DNA of 64,000 bases from contig OX335645.2 in NCBI GenBank assembly GCA_946894095.1, positions 21,413,001-21,477,000 on the forward strand, given 5' to 3'. Below, in pieces: positions 30,719-41,137 of the stretch; the first letter of the stretch is position 1; every line of letters starts with the position of its first letter. The DNA comes from Incurvaria masculella (taxonomy: Eukaryota; Arthropoda; Insecta; Lepidoptera; Incurvariidae). Under the pieces are notes generated by a model. It ran no database searches, was not told where the DNA came from, and worked only from the letters and a program-made list of their open reading frames with translations. Made by a program: the position numbers and the translations under genes.

Positions 30719-30771
30719 GTTTCAGAGTAAACGTCCGTACATAAAGGTACGGACGACGTTTACTCTGAAAC
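30719..30771. repeat. Near-perfect hairpin, 22-bp stem with a 3-base bulge
   Basis: GTTTCAGAGTAAACGTCC continues to GTAC, loop ATAAAG, then the exact inverse except for an added GAC. Outer bases (AATTTG/CAATTCG) extend weak pairing. Could be a small-RNA precursor or a local inverted duplication; I do not recognise a known miRNA. Confidence 0.8.
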
Positions 30772-31177
30772 CAATTCGAGATCTCATTCTGTCACAATGA
30801 CAAGCATAGAGTGAAAAGGGACTTAGCAATTTTTTTTCCCGTATATTGTGATATTTAACGTCCGTTCATGTAAGTTAGTACATTATACCTATCATTACAC
30901 ACATTCGCCAAAGTTGTGCGAGCTTTTCGATACCTTGTGATGCCAGATAGCAAAATGCTCCTAACATAATAAACCACTGATTAAGTAAGAACTAAACTGT
31001 TGTAATCTGTGTATGCGGAAAAATCATTCTAATTTGCATTATGAATAGGTATTTCATTTACGGTATTATATGTGTAAACTTCTACCCATTATTTTTCCAA
31101 ATTTGTATCATTACCTACTCCCTTTAAAATCTGGTCAATTTCTCAGACAATGCATTTAATTATGTTTTTTATACCTA
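30772..31177. other. AT-rich stretch, nothing recognised
   Basis: No supported feature. Confidence 0.25.
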
Positions 31178-31411
31178 TCCATACTAATAAATAATATTAA
31201 ATGCGAAAATAACTCTTTCTTTCTGTTGCGTTTTCACGCCTAAACCGCTGAACCAATTTTGATGAAATTTAGCACAGAGAGCGTCCGGAACTTGGGAAAA
31301 GACATAGGCTACCTTTTGTGGCGAAAATTAAACTCAAAAGGGGTGAAAAGGGGATAGGTAACATCAGTTCTTAACGACATTGACACGAGCGGAGCCGGGT
31401 ACCCCAGCTAG
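31178..31411 (+). mobile_element. Helitron, non-autonomous, complete
   Basis: TCCATACTAATAAATAATAT follows A; the end GGGTACCCCAGCTAG precedes T. Interior CTGTTGCGTTTTCACGCC, AACCAATTTTGATGAAATTT and AAACTCAAAAGGGGTGAAAA match the copy at 14649. The GAGCGGAGCCGGGTACCCC region before the end can form the subterminal stem. About 234 bp with no coding capacity. Confidence 0.85.
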
Positions 31412-31494
31412 TATGTTATAAGCCGAGAATATCCGACTTGCAACTAACAAGCCAATATAAACAATACCTACCTTGCACATCGCTGTGTGTGTAT

Positions 31495-31720
31495 GGACTA
31501 GTTAAGTGTAGCCGCGGGGAAGGCGCGGAGTAGAGCGGGGACAGGGGCATGTACCGAAGCACCTGGGCCGCGGAGGGTCTCATTCAAATGCAAATCAAAT
31601 GTTCCATTTTTAAAAATATCCCACTTCCCGGCGACGACTCGATATCATAACGACTTAACTACCCGCGATTTCGAACACAATGGGGTTCCTTTGCTCTCAG
31701 CTTCAACTTGTCGTTTGAAA
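31495..31720. promoter_or_regulatory. GC-rich island with an octamer site
   Basis: TAGCCGCGGGGAAGGCGCGG and CTGGGCCGCGGAGGG precede TCAAATGCAAATCAAATG, which holds a perfect POU octamer ATGCAAAT at 31588-31595. CACTTCCCGGCGACGAC follows. Repeat-free; enhancer is inferred. Confidence 0.35.
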
Positions 31721-32389
31721 TCATTTTGCACTGTAAAACTTGTATGACTTATGGCTATCTAGTTCCGACTGTGACCGTCGCTTAGGACTTTTACATAATT
31801 TCGAGTGCCCAGGTGTGCTCCCGAACTGGTAGAGAAGCGCCCTCGTTATGGATTCTCGAACGAAATCGTTTAATAGTTTGTTTTTGATCTTGTTATTTCA
31901 TTGAATGGCGTATTAGAGTAAATCATTGACAATGCCCGTAACATAGGCCGATTTTATAACTTCTGATTACAATTGGAGACGTGAAGGGTTATCATTGGAT
32001 TGTCGGTAGCATTACGTTAAAGTTAAGTGGCGGCAATAAGTCGTCGGAGCTTGGTAGAGATTGTTATGAATTCAAAATATTTTAATTGGTTACAGGATTC
32101 CTACTAAGATCGATTAAACGTATTACATATAGGTGGGACTGTGGCCATTTTTACTTTTATTTTCAAATGTAGACGTAGCCAAAATATTTTCGTTAGTGAT
32201 AGGTACCTCGTTAGTTGCAAGTAATTTATTTAAATACAAAACTTTTAAAAAATCATAGAGAGTCTTGTAACCTGATGAATAAGAAATTGCAGTTCAATTT
32301 GCAATTTATTTTCGATAACAAAAAATATTTTCGACCGAATTATAAAAGTAAAAAAGGCCACCCAAGGGAATGCATCGTAGAGTCGATCG
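31721..32389. other. Stretch with nothing recognised
   Basis: No supported gene or repeat. Confidence 0.25.
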
Positions 32390-32500
32390 ATCAACAGCGT
32401 CTCGGCAGCGGGGCGGGGGGGCGAGCGGGCGGGGGGGGGGGGGGGCGGTATAACGCGGCAGACTGAGCGGCGCGCGGCGGCGGAGGACTTGTTCCACAGC
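32390..32500. repeat. G-rich tract within a short GC island
   Basis: Fifteen consecutive G at 32431-32445, preceded by GCGGGGCGGGGGGGCGAG. Opposed frames of 67-92 codons here are artefacts. Potential G-quadruplex. Confidence 0.6.
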
Positions 32501-33165
32501 CTTATCCATATTTTAAGGCCCATATGGATAGTAGATCTGCGATAATCATAATTATTATTATTTGATTGATGGACGAGCAGCCGAAGCTTGCATGTTCATG
32601 TCTTGATTAAATTCGTTTCATATGTTTTAAAGTTTTTGAAATATTTCTACAAGTTGTTGAATAAAATTAGGTACTTGCTTCGTATGAAAAGTATACTTTC
32701 CTTTTTCGGGCTCATAGTGCAAAGGTACAACCAGCAGATAAAAAGTAAGAAGATATGCTATCTAGCCCGCTTACTATGAGAAACGCTGTCTTCAATTTTA
32801 AAAAACTACCAACCAAACACAAACGTACATGCCACATGCAAACATAGTCGCAGACGTATAGGAGGGTCTGTGTGGGTGGGAACTGATCTGACGAACGCAT
32901 TTTTAGAGCACATTGGACTGTATGGCATACGACGCGCCGCCGGATCCCCCATATATGGTCAATTTGACCGTACGGCGGAGAAGTCTCCTTTCTTTCTTTC
33001 CAGTGGGTACAGCATACCGCCCAAGAGTACTGAGTATGAATTGCACCATGGTTCTAGAATCATGTCAAACTCTAGTTGCTTATCTTCACTCACTATCCAC
33101 GTCTGCTAAGGCAGAGGCCATGTTCATTAGATTAAAATAAAGACTTTTTCAGTTCATTTCATTTA
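32501..33165. other. Stretch with nothing firm
   Basis: The end (33110-33145: GGCAGAGGCCATGTTCATTAG then AAAATAAAGAC) resembles a retrotransposon 3' end next to the repeat at 33168. No frame recognised. Confidence 0.25.
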
Positions 33166-33167
33166 TA

Positions 33168-33447
33168 AAAACTTTTTGGTAGTCAAACTACACTAAGTTA
33201 CGTCACAAAGATCCGCGGATTCGATCAACCCAGTAAAGAAGAACCCGCATAGAAACTTCACGGGCATAGATAACATATTTTTCAAATACACCATTCGATC
33301 TAAATGCTACTGCCAAACAATTCCTTGGTATAACAGATTAAGGCAAAGAACAAAGAACAATAGAAACAGCAACCCTCAGTTTAAATTACTTACAACTAAC
33401 AAAGTTACTAATGCATTAATATAATTTAATGTAATTTATAGCATTAC
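33168..33447 (+). repeat. Dispersed repeat shared with 18662 (LINE 3'-UTR-like)
   Basis: Same ordered blocks as at 18662-18914. It ends TTTATAGCATTACAAG where the sister has the palindrome at 18915. Confidence 0.65.
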
Positions 33448-33499
33448 AAGTTTTCTTTGTGGTATCCAAAAGCAGTGCACGGAACCCTACAAGTGTAAT

Positions 33500-33690
33500 T
33501 TCTCGGCCGTGTAGGCATGCATGTGGGGTCGCGGCGCGGGATCGTGCGCGCGCATGCGCACGGCGCGTTAGCCGACTGCGGACATTTACAATTCGCCACG
33601 AAACTGTTAACGAGCGGACTAGGTCGTTACTTCGGCCCACCTGCGGCCCGCCGCCGCCTCCGCCCGCCCGCCCGCACGAACGGTCCACGC
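33500..33690. promoter_or_regulatory. CpG-rich island with an NRF1-type site
   Basis: CGCGCATGCGCA at 33549-33560 fits the NRF1/erect-wing consensus, inside GGTCGCGGCGCGGGATCG. CCGCCGCCTCCGCCCGCCCG lies at the far side, abutting a dispersed repeat. Opposed 60-137 codon frames are compositional. Possible promoter. Confidence 0.35.
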
Positions 33691-33700
33691 GCTGCTTAGT

Positions 33701-33966
33701 TTTTAGGGTTCCGTACCCAAAGGGTTCCAAACGAAACCCTATTACTAAGCCACCGCTGTCCGTCCGTCCGTCCGTGCGCCTGTCACATGGCTATATCTCA
33801 GTAACCGTAACAGATAGACAGCTGAAAATTTCACAGAGTGTGTATTTATTTTGCGGCTATAACAACAAATAGGTAAAATAAAACAATAATTAAAATTAAA
33901 CTTGATTTTTTTGTATTAAATCTTTCACAATGGTACGGAACCCTTCGTGCGCGAGTCCGACTCGCA
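33701..33966 (-). mobile_element. GTGCGAGTCGG-family repeat, copy E
   Basis: TTTTAGGGTTCCGTACCC through the GTCC tract, CTGAAAATTTCACAGAG and CGCGAGTCCGACTCGCA. The expected CTTGGCCGG end is absent; a SINE starts instead. Confidence 0.85.
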
Positions 33967-34262
33967 TGGATAGCTAATACCGAACTGACCCCCAGTTATT
34001 AGCCTAAAACACCGCATTGGAACTAGGTGCCATGCCAGGACCTCCCTTATATTGCTCGACCACATTGAACTGGACGGAAAACGCGGACAATTTTCATTCC
34101 CGATTAGACCATCGTTCATTCAATGCGATAGTACCAACCCTGGCGGGATAAACCCTATCACCTAGTATGTAAGGAAAGACACCTACAGTTTAACGTGAAA
34201 TCCGAACTACGGCCAGCCTCAACGGTTGAGAATGGTCACCCATCCATAGTCCAACCGCGCTC
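33967..34262 (-). mobile_element. SINE, 5S-headed, diverged and fused to copy E
   Basis: TGGATAGCTAATACC is the 3' body; the tail and TGTGACTGGACA block are missing because the repeat abuts. The 5S segment is partial (GGTCACCCATCCATAG complement) and ends near 34262. More diverged than other 5S-headed copies. Confidence 0.75.
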
Positions 34263-34337
34263 TTAGGTTTTTTACCAAGCTTATCGAATCGCTAGGCATC
34301 GCGATTTTAGATGTCGCGATCGGATGATGCAGATTAC

Positions 34338-34366
34338 TTTTTAGGTAACTGGACATGAATGGCCAA
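34338..34366 (-). mobile_element. SINE 3'-end scrap
   Basis: TTTTTAGGTAACTGGACATG and AATGGCCAATACC match the end of the body only. Confidence 0.45.
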
Positions 34367-34370
34367 TACC

Positions 34371-35265
34371 CAGCGAGCATGGAAGCACGGAGTAGCAACG
34401 GTTTTTATGGGGGCAGCGGCGCGACGCAGGCACTTTTCACACAAATGCGGCAGCACCGGCGAGTAAGTTCAAATACGAATTCGTTTATCACAGATTTTCT
34501 TGAGTTCCAACAACACCTAAGAACTTCACATGGAGCTATTTAGTGCAGATGACTAGGAGGTCGCGACAAAAATGGTAACGATAACGTAAATGGCTGAAAC
34601 TGGGTTCATATTATAATGAAGCTAAATTTGTTAGTCTGCCTGCGCCAAGTGGTTGCGTTACGTACCACGTACGTTACCAGAAAAAAAAGTTATGGCGACG
34701 AAAAAAATAGATGACAAGGTAAATGGCTGCAAATAACGAAGCACGAAAGTGTCAGTACATACTTGCTTATCAATACCAAAACTGAAAAAACCTTTGGTTG
34801 CATTTCGTAGTTATATGCCATTTAGGGGACAGATATTTCTTGGTATTTTTTGGTATCTAATACTCAACAATAAATATCTGCGTCTTCAAAATGTTGTAAC
34901 AGCGTGACAAATTACAGGCAAAAATATCTTCTTACAAATATTATTTTCTCCGTTGTATCACATAGCTTGATATTAAATCCCAAATAGCAACGGAATTGGA
35001 TCAGTGGTTTTCTAATTATCTCTCTGACATACACAGCTCACTTTTGTAACGATCCAACTCCGTAAGAGAAATAAAGTGTTGCACCGACACTAGCCAGCTT
35101 TCACGTGTCTTTCAAGTAGATGTTGCCATAGTAAAAGTGCTTCCTCCACTTAAAGGGAATAAAAAAATCTGTATTATATGATTTATTAAGTATGGTAGGA
35201 TTTATTTTTAAAATATATATAAAAATCGACGTTTGAGAAAACAAGCCGATTTTAACTGAAAACGT
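34371..35265. other. Stretch with nothing recognised
   Basis: TTACGTACCACGTACGTTACC near 34658 is a loose inverted pair. No coding or repeat support. Confidence 0.25.
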
Positions 35266-35269
35266 TCAT

Positions 35270-35740
35270 GTGTCGTCTCTCTCATTTAATTTTGAATGGC
35301 GTGCGAGTGCTGTCATAAAGGTGAAGTTTACTTATTTTCGAGCGCGAATAAACTTGGAGCGGAATGAGCGAGCGAGGCGAGTGGCGGGCAATGATAGCCG
35401 CGGAATGATATTTCGCATTATGGCTGCCGGATGGCTCTCGACCGCGGCAATATCGGACGATTTGCTCTGCTATCATATTTTGATTTACTGCAGGACTTTT
35501 GAGTTGGCGATCGTAAATCAACGTTTCTATAGAGAACTCGGGAAACTATTAGCTATTATTATTAGCGGGCCGGGGCCTCGGCGCGCTATTGTCGTGAGAT
35601 TTAACTGGTTTTGCATAGATGTCTCCGGGTCGGTAAATAAAAAATAATCCCGACGAATATGATTTAGTGGAAAAGTGAGTGCGCTCGGAGAAACCTGTTT
35701 CCTTGCGATTTCGGGATTCCGATTTAGATGCTGACATAAA
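35270..35740. promoter_or_regulatory. Putative conserved non-coding element (about 470 bp)
   Basis: Balanced composition, repeat-free, with AATGGCG, TTATGGCTGCCGG and GGATGGC (Pho/YY1-type GCCAT cores on the minus strand) near 35296, 35419 and 35430. ATTAGCTATTATTATTAGCGG and GGTCGGTAAATAAAAAATAATCCC follow. A 125-codon plus frame (35270-35647) and a 79-codon minus frame overlap, but neither shows a domain. Enhancer or Polycomb-type element is inference; a small rapidly evolving protein is a less likely alternative. Confidence 0.35.
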
Positions 35741-36782
35741 TTTTGTTTTATTTTTGAGAATATGGAATGTTAAATATTAATGTGCGTGCCAAATGTTTTT
35801 TTATTAGGCTTTAACATTATTCATCATTTAAGGAGTCCATATGTATGGAAAATTGCCGATCTTGTAGACCTTCAATTTCCGTGGTCGTGCAAAACTGGAA
35901 TACAACAAAAACGTTCTGAAAAAATAACCAGTCGAGCACTAGCTCCCGTTTAGGAAAATTCCGCGCCTACATCCAGAAAACTGTCACAAACAGAACAGAA
36001 AACAGAAAAATCTTTAAAAAAATCGAAAATCTTTAATTATTTAAACCGAAATTAAATAAAAGTTATCACCTTGTAGTTTCTTTCGTAGTTGTCTAGTTAA
36101 CAAGAGACATTAATAGCATTCTTGCACTTATGCATTGCAGCGGTGCCTGTATCTTACTGGAAGCCATCGAAAGTGTGGAAGAAAGGGCATTCAACACCGC
36201 GGCAGTTTAACAGCAGTTTTATTTAAAACATTTAAATTATAAGCTTTTAACTCAAAAGATCTCCCCTTACTTATTTAATTTCGCTGAGACAAGGAAGGTA
36301 GATGTTTCCGAAGCACAAGATATGCGGCTATTTTGGATGTATTGTTTATTTATTCATAGGGGAAATATTCGAATAGGGCTTAGCTATTTATTATAAACTA
36401 ACAGTTTATTCCGTTTCAAAGAGCGTTAAAATCAATAAATTACGAAATGAAATATTTTGGAAAGAGTTTTTTGTTACACATGCTTAAAATTTAGTCCACC
36501 TTTTTACATTCTTCTTTAAGTTGCTATACAGGCACACACTCACGGATTCGAATATGGCACTGTTGAACTACCACTGTCGAAAACGAACCGTCAAACAGCT
36601 TTAGCTTTGATTTCATCTTTGAAATCTACATTTTAAAATCTTACGTAATGATCTAGACTCGATCAATTAGAAGGACCACTTTGTCTTATTTTTGCGGCTA
36701 CTAGCGTATCAAACTAATTACAACTTTTTATTTTTGTTCAATTTACTGTTCAAACGTCTACTCATTTATCAATCATTCATTC
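35741..36782. other. AT-rich stretch, nothing recognised
   Basis: No supported frame or repeat. Confidence 0.25.
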
Positions 36783-36827
36783 AATTTATCGTAGTTTACG
36801 AGTACTACTCGTAAACTACGATAAATT
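36783..36827. repeat. Perfect 22-bp-arm palindrome
   Basis: AATTTATCGTAGTTTACGAG continues to TA, a single C, then the exact inverse. No mismatch over 45 bases. Not recognised as a known miRNA; origin by local template switching or as a small foldback. Confidence 0.9.
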
Positions 36828-37381
36828 AGGTCACAAACAGATTAATTGATCCCCAAATTATATTATTTCAATAAAGATGTTAACCGCATATTAATTTCAC
36901 TGGTTTATATTTATTTTTGTACACATTAGTGTCAGGCAAAAAATATATTTTGGTAGAACAAAACAAAGCAATATAACTTGCTAAAGTGTAAGTGGTTACT
37001 TGAAATAATTAATGATAACTTCACTATGAACACAAATATACAGACACAGTTCAAGGATACTAATTGGAAAATCATTTAACTATTGGATTAATATTGGTAT
37101 GAAGCATGTAACCGCTTTTATTACTGTTGTAATGCACTTATCTAACTTAGAAAAAAAACTGTTTGATGAACGGGGCATTATCTATAACGCGGAAAGCATT
37201 TTCTTGCATTACTGGGCTACGAGTCGCTAATCGAATTATGGAAATAATTTCAAAATCTTGTACTCGATGTCCGTGTCACATCTGGTGACAATGTTGTATT
37301 GGAAAATCAAATCCGAATCAAAAGTGCAAAACTAAAATGACTACAAAAACTTTTGTAAAAACTTACATTGTTTCCTTTTAG
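36828..37381. other. AT-rich stretch, nothing recognised
   Basis: No supported feature. Confidence 0.25.
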
Positions 37382-37697
37382 AAAAAAACCGGCCAAGTGC
37401 GAGTTGGACTCGAACACGAACGGTTCCGTACTATCGTACAAGATTAAAAAATATCACGTATTTTATAATTATTTTTTTTAATTTTTTTTTTATTTTAAAT
37501 TTAACCCCTTTAATATATATTTTTTTAATTTTACCTCTTTTTTGTTATAGCGGCAAAATAAATACATACTCTGGGAATATTTCAGCTGCCTACCGATTAC
37601 GGTTCATGACATACAGTCTTGTGACGGACGGACGGAAGGACAGCGGAGGCTTAGTAATAGGGTTCCGTTGGCACCCTTTGGGTACGGAACCCTAAAA
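37382..37697 (+). mobile_element. GTGCGAGTCGG-family repeat, copy F, full length
   Basis: AAAAACCGGCCAAGTGCGAG, GGTTCCGTACTATCGTAC, an expanded AT-rich segment (37440-37535), TTTCAGCTGCCTACC, a short GACG tract and GGTACGGAACCCTAAAAA. No clean target duplication. Confidence 0.85.
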
Positions 37698-37764
37698 ACA
37701 TGCAGAAATGCAATATAAGTTAGTAGTTGTTATTTACAAAATATCAAAATGAATTCCTAACTAC

Positions 37765-37802
37765 GTTTTTATGGAGAGTGTAATATTCGGGCCCACCTTA
37801 AG
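37765..37802. mobile_element. Terminal scrap of the TTAA|GGTGGGCC element
   Basis: TTTTTATGGAGAGTG and GGGCCCACCTTAA match the right end of the copy at 52099-52647. The rest is absent. Confidence 0.45.
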
Positions 37803-37849
37803 ATAGTCAACATGCTCTACTATGTAGAGACTACTGCCGCCTAGGCCAC

Positions 37850-38010
37850 ACTATGCAAACAGCTGCAGGCTTTGCAAACACAACTCTCTTGTTCGGTTTA
37901 ACCTGGTCTCTCCGCCGTGGTGACCACCCACCGCCCACCCCACCCGCGGCGGCCATGTTTGCCTCAGACGGAAAGCTAGACCAGCAAGGGGCAGGCATAA
38001 CAAGCTTGTG
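37850..38010. promoter_or_regulatory. Putative enhancer with forkhead-like and E-box sites
   Basis: TATGCAAACAGCTGCAGG and CTTTGCAAACACAAC give two GCAAACA forkhead-like motifs around an E-box (CAGCTG, 37860-37865). GTTCGGTTTAACC, a C-rich ACCCACCGCCCACC block and CCATGTTTGCC follow. Repeat-free and GC-rich. Function inferred. Confidence 0.35.
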
Positions 38011-38196
38011 TTGCGGTTAACTTAGCTCGAATACAGGCATAGTTACACATAAGCCTAAATCCCTGCGAGCAAGGTAGCATGGAACTAATAAATAAAAACA
38101 GGATTAGAAGCCTTGGATTAGTTCGAACCCATATGAAGTGCACTTTTTTTTCTATAGTTGCAATATGTTTTAATTTGTAATGTAGGTTAACTTAAC

Positions 38197-38620
38197 TTAA
38201 GGCTGTTCCGACCATAGAAAGAGGATGTAAGCGCGCTGCGCGCGCATGCTAGGTCTATGGTTCCGACCCATATAAAGTTGTTTGCACACATAACGCAAAA
38301 AGTATTGCACTTTAAGCCACGAATTAATAATAAAAGTTTAATATAGTCATATTACTTGCAGAGAAAACAATTTCACAATTTCAGGATTATTGGTTTTGTT
38401 ACAATTTATTTAAATACGATTTTTATTTAACAGCGCCATCTAACGGTGTAAAACTTCTAATCGGCAATTACAACGAAACCATTAAACCTGAAATCGTGAA
38501 TATGTTTTCGCTGCAACTACAATGGCTATATTTAATATTTTTGACGAATTCGTGCCTTAAAGTGCAATACTTTTTGCGTTCTGTGTAAAAAAAACATTGT
38601 ATGGGTCGGAACATCCTTAA
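38197..38620. mobile_element. TTAA-flanked element with ~130-bp terminal inverted repeats
   Basis: TTAA|GGCTGTTCCGACC at the left and GGTCGGAACATCC|TTAA at the right. Arms share AACGCAAAAAGTATTGCACTT, CCACGAATT and AACAATTTCACAATTTCAGG-type blocks. The central CAGCGCCATCTAACGG is unpaired. TTAA duplication is typical of the piggyBac superfamily, but the terminal bases do not let me assign it firmly. No transposase. Confidence 0.8.
38212..38260. mobile_element. ~49-bp micro-insertion with its own inverted ends
   Basis: CCATAGA and TCTATGG bound a CGCGCTGCGCGCGCATGC core, and TTCCGA is duplicated on both sides (38206-38211 and 38261-38266). The surrounding terminal repeat is otherwise continuous with its partner, so this block was inserted later. 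Too short to be a typical MITE. Confidence 0.65.
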
Positions 38621-38809
38621 CGTATTAGATTCCATTTAAAAAATAAGTATACATGTGATGGAGTTGAGCACTGCTATAAGCACTTACAATACATTTCATT
38701 TTGTTTAGATATTACATCAAAAGGTATGCGTATAAGGGATAAGTAGATCAATAATATATAAATGAATTTGGCAAGATTATGTAAGTGATAAGTACATGAG
38801 CGAGAAAAA

Positions 38810-39090
38810 CAACCCCCGCTGTTTCCAAGGTTCGGACCGACGAAGGCCCACACTTACCCCTCGCATTCACCGGCCTTCCCTTTAATTAGGGCGTAAGTAC
38901 ACGTTAAAAAGGATCTTTACAAGATGGACAAAACGTCCTCCCGCTCGAGTATACGAAAAGTGCAGATGTAAAAAAAAATTAGGAGAGCAAATAAGCGGAA
39001 AAGTACAGGTAAGTTCGCGAGCGCGCGCCGCTTTGTACCGCGCCGGCGGCGAGGCCACTTGGCTCATCCTATGAAATAAAAGATCGCCTT
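38810..39090. promoter_or_regulatory. GC-rich island with a consensus splice-donor-like site
   Basis: GCGAGCGCGCGCCGC and CCGCGCCGGCGGCGAGGCC mark the island. TACAG|GTAAGT at 39004-39014 is a perfect donor consensus. No frame on the upstream side is convincing, so a non-coding exon or chance is equally possible. Confidence 0.3.
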
Positions 39091-40261
39091 TTACTCGGAC
39101 GTTTAAAATGGGGATACCCATGCAATGGTGACACAGCCCAAAGGGCAGGAAACTTGCAATTTTAAATCTTCAATACGGCTCCGGATTTTATTTAAGTTAT
39201 CTCAGGGCTGGCATATTTTTTTCCGCGGAAAAAATACTATTAAATATATCTTATACAAAAAATCTTTTAAAAATAATATTATTATTTTCATTCCATGTTT
39301 AGTATTTCTACAAAAATGTTACATAATATTAAAAAAATGAGACTTTCTTCCGGTTGAATTTCGTAATGCACAAATTATGTCGGACTCAAGTTTTTTCGTG
39401 ATAACAATTACAATTACAATAAATTCTAGTACCTACCTATGTTATAAAATATTTTTCAATTAAAAAATAATCTGACATTTCTTGCCCGCATCTTCTTGTA
39501 AGATTGCTTGAAACAAAATTCACGTTAGGAATTTTGCAACATGATGCGCGATTTCGTTCAACATCGATCAGATGTTATTAGGATAAAACTTACAACCCTT
39601 TCCTTTAAGCCTGAGACTTATACGAAGACAGGAAGTCAACAAGGTCAGCAAGTCCCCATGAACCCACTTCACATCTAGGATTTAACAAACAAGAGATTAA
39701 TTGTGACAAAAATATATTCTTATCTGCAAGCAACATCCGCCTTGTGAGTATTCCATTTAACACTAGTTCCCTACAAATTCAACGACATTGCTTTTTTTAC
39801 TCTAAAACTAAAATTAGCTTAACCAAATAAACCCGGATATCTTACGGAATTCTCGAAAAGCGACGAAAGTTTCGACGCGTCGTACATTTGCGTTCTGTTT
39901 CAATACGAAAGCTCGCTCAGAAGAGATTCCAGCTTGGAATATGAGCGTCGGAGCGAGTTTCGAGAGGACTTAACCTTTGGACCTTCCTTCATTTTGAACC
40001 ACTCCCACTGGATAATTAGATACCTAATATCCTTGGTTTTATATTATTTTAAAGTAAACACGCAAGTAAGTATCATTTGAATATAATATAATATTATTAA
40101 AATTTAAAAAAAGCATTCATTGTATGAAGGGTTATATTGGCAATAATTGAAAAACTATTATGGCGAGTTAGATTATTTTATGGAACTGAACATAGATATT
40201 ATAGGCTCGCATTAACACTTATCGAACGAAATAGACTTATCAAACTCATAAAGAGAAATAA
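39091..40261. other. AT-rich stretch, nothing recognised
   Basis: GACGAAAGTTTCGACGCGTCG and GAAAGCTCGCTC near 39860-39915 may belong to a small element. No gene. Confidence 0.25.
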
Positions 40262-40345
40262 AGCGGTGCATGAACGGGGCGGGGATTTGAACCCAGACAC
40301 CTGGTATGCTAGGCAAGTCCCCGCGCCACTACTAGCGCCTCTCAT
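40262..40345 (-). mobile_element. Orphan tRNA-type SINE head
   Basis: On the minus strand: AGTAGTGGCGCGGGGACTTG (box A region) and GTCTGGGTTCAAATCCCCGCC (box B), then GTTCATGCACCGC. It matches the heads near 29600 and 44200. No body follows; only 40180-40262 could be a decayed linker. Not a functional tRNA because cloverleaf pairing is incomplete. Confidence 0.75.
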
Positions 40346-40583
40346 ATTTCGTTACATGATAATACAGAGTGTTAACTGATGTTTGATCCAAACGTTAACC
40401 AATTATTCCTGGGAAAACCTTTTCGGAGCAACAAAGATGCATAGATAACATTTTTAATGACTTATAAAATCGTATTCATAGGGAAAATTTATTCATAATA
40501 TAATTTTGTTTTAGGCGATATAACAAAATGTTATCTACGAATGTGCGATTTCTGTAGAATCGACCATGATGGAAGTAGACATT

Positions 40584-41137
40584 ATTTTAAGGTGGGCCTT
40601 CCCGCTCTACTCCCCATACAAACGTGGAAAGAAGATAATGGGCATATTTCTTGTCAGAGATCCAAAATTATACGCAAAACAGCTTTATTTGATCGAACTA
40701 GATGTCTGATGACCATTGGCAATGGAAAATATTGTTTCGTTTCTTAGTTATAAGGTCCGAAATTTTGAATTTTTCGCGCGTTTTGTGCAATTAATTTGGA
40801 GGTGGATTACTCAACGATAGAATAAAAACATCTTAAAAAGATTAGTCATCAGACCTAGCTTGTTTCATAAAGATTTATAATAAATTTGATTTTTGTTAGA
40901 TTTTTTACTACAGCGGTCGTGGTTTACTTTTAGCTGTATTATGTCGTTTTGTAATTAAAATTTTCATAAATCTCACCAAATCAAAAACTATCCGCATTGT
41001 CAGCTTTGTGGACGTGTTGCACCCTTCTTATCACGTAGCCTATTTTTTTTTTGAAACAGATAAGGTCCCAGAGCGCAATAGCACGGTTTTGTACCGTGCC
41101 CGCGAATGAGTTAGTCCCGCCGGGTTGGGCCACCTTA
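40584..41137 (+). mobile_element. TTAA-flanked non-autonomous element, copy I
   Basis: TTAA|GGTGGGCCTTCCCGC to CCGGGTTGGGCCACC|TTAA, about 550 bp. Subterminal GCACGGTTTTGTACCGTGC forms a hairpin. Longest frame is 68 codons and not preserved among copies. Near-identical relatives lie at 52099 and 52937, a deleted one at 21373. TTAA target suggests piggyBac-like mobilisation. Confidence 0.85.

Noticed and set aside
30719..30771. Known microRNA
   Set aside because: Arms do not match any microRNA that I recognise (let-7, miR-1, miR-10, miR-92, bantam and similar were considered for the window).
40262..40345. Functional tRNA gene (also considered near 29600, 44200, 59035)
   Set aside because: Boxes A and B are present but the cloverleaf is not complete and sequences are fused to, or match, SINE heads.
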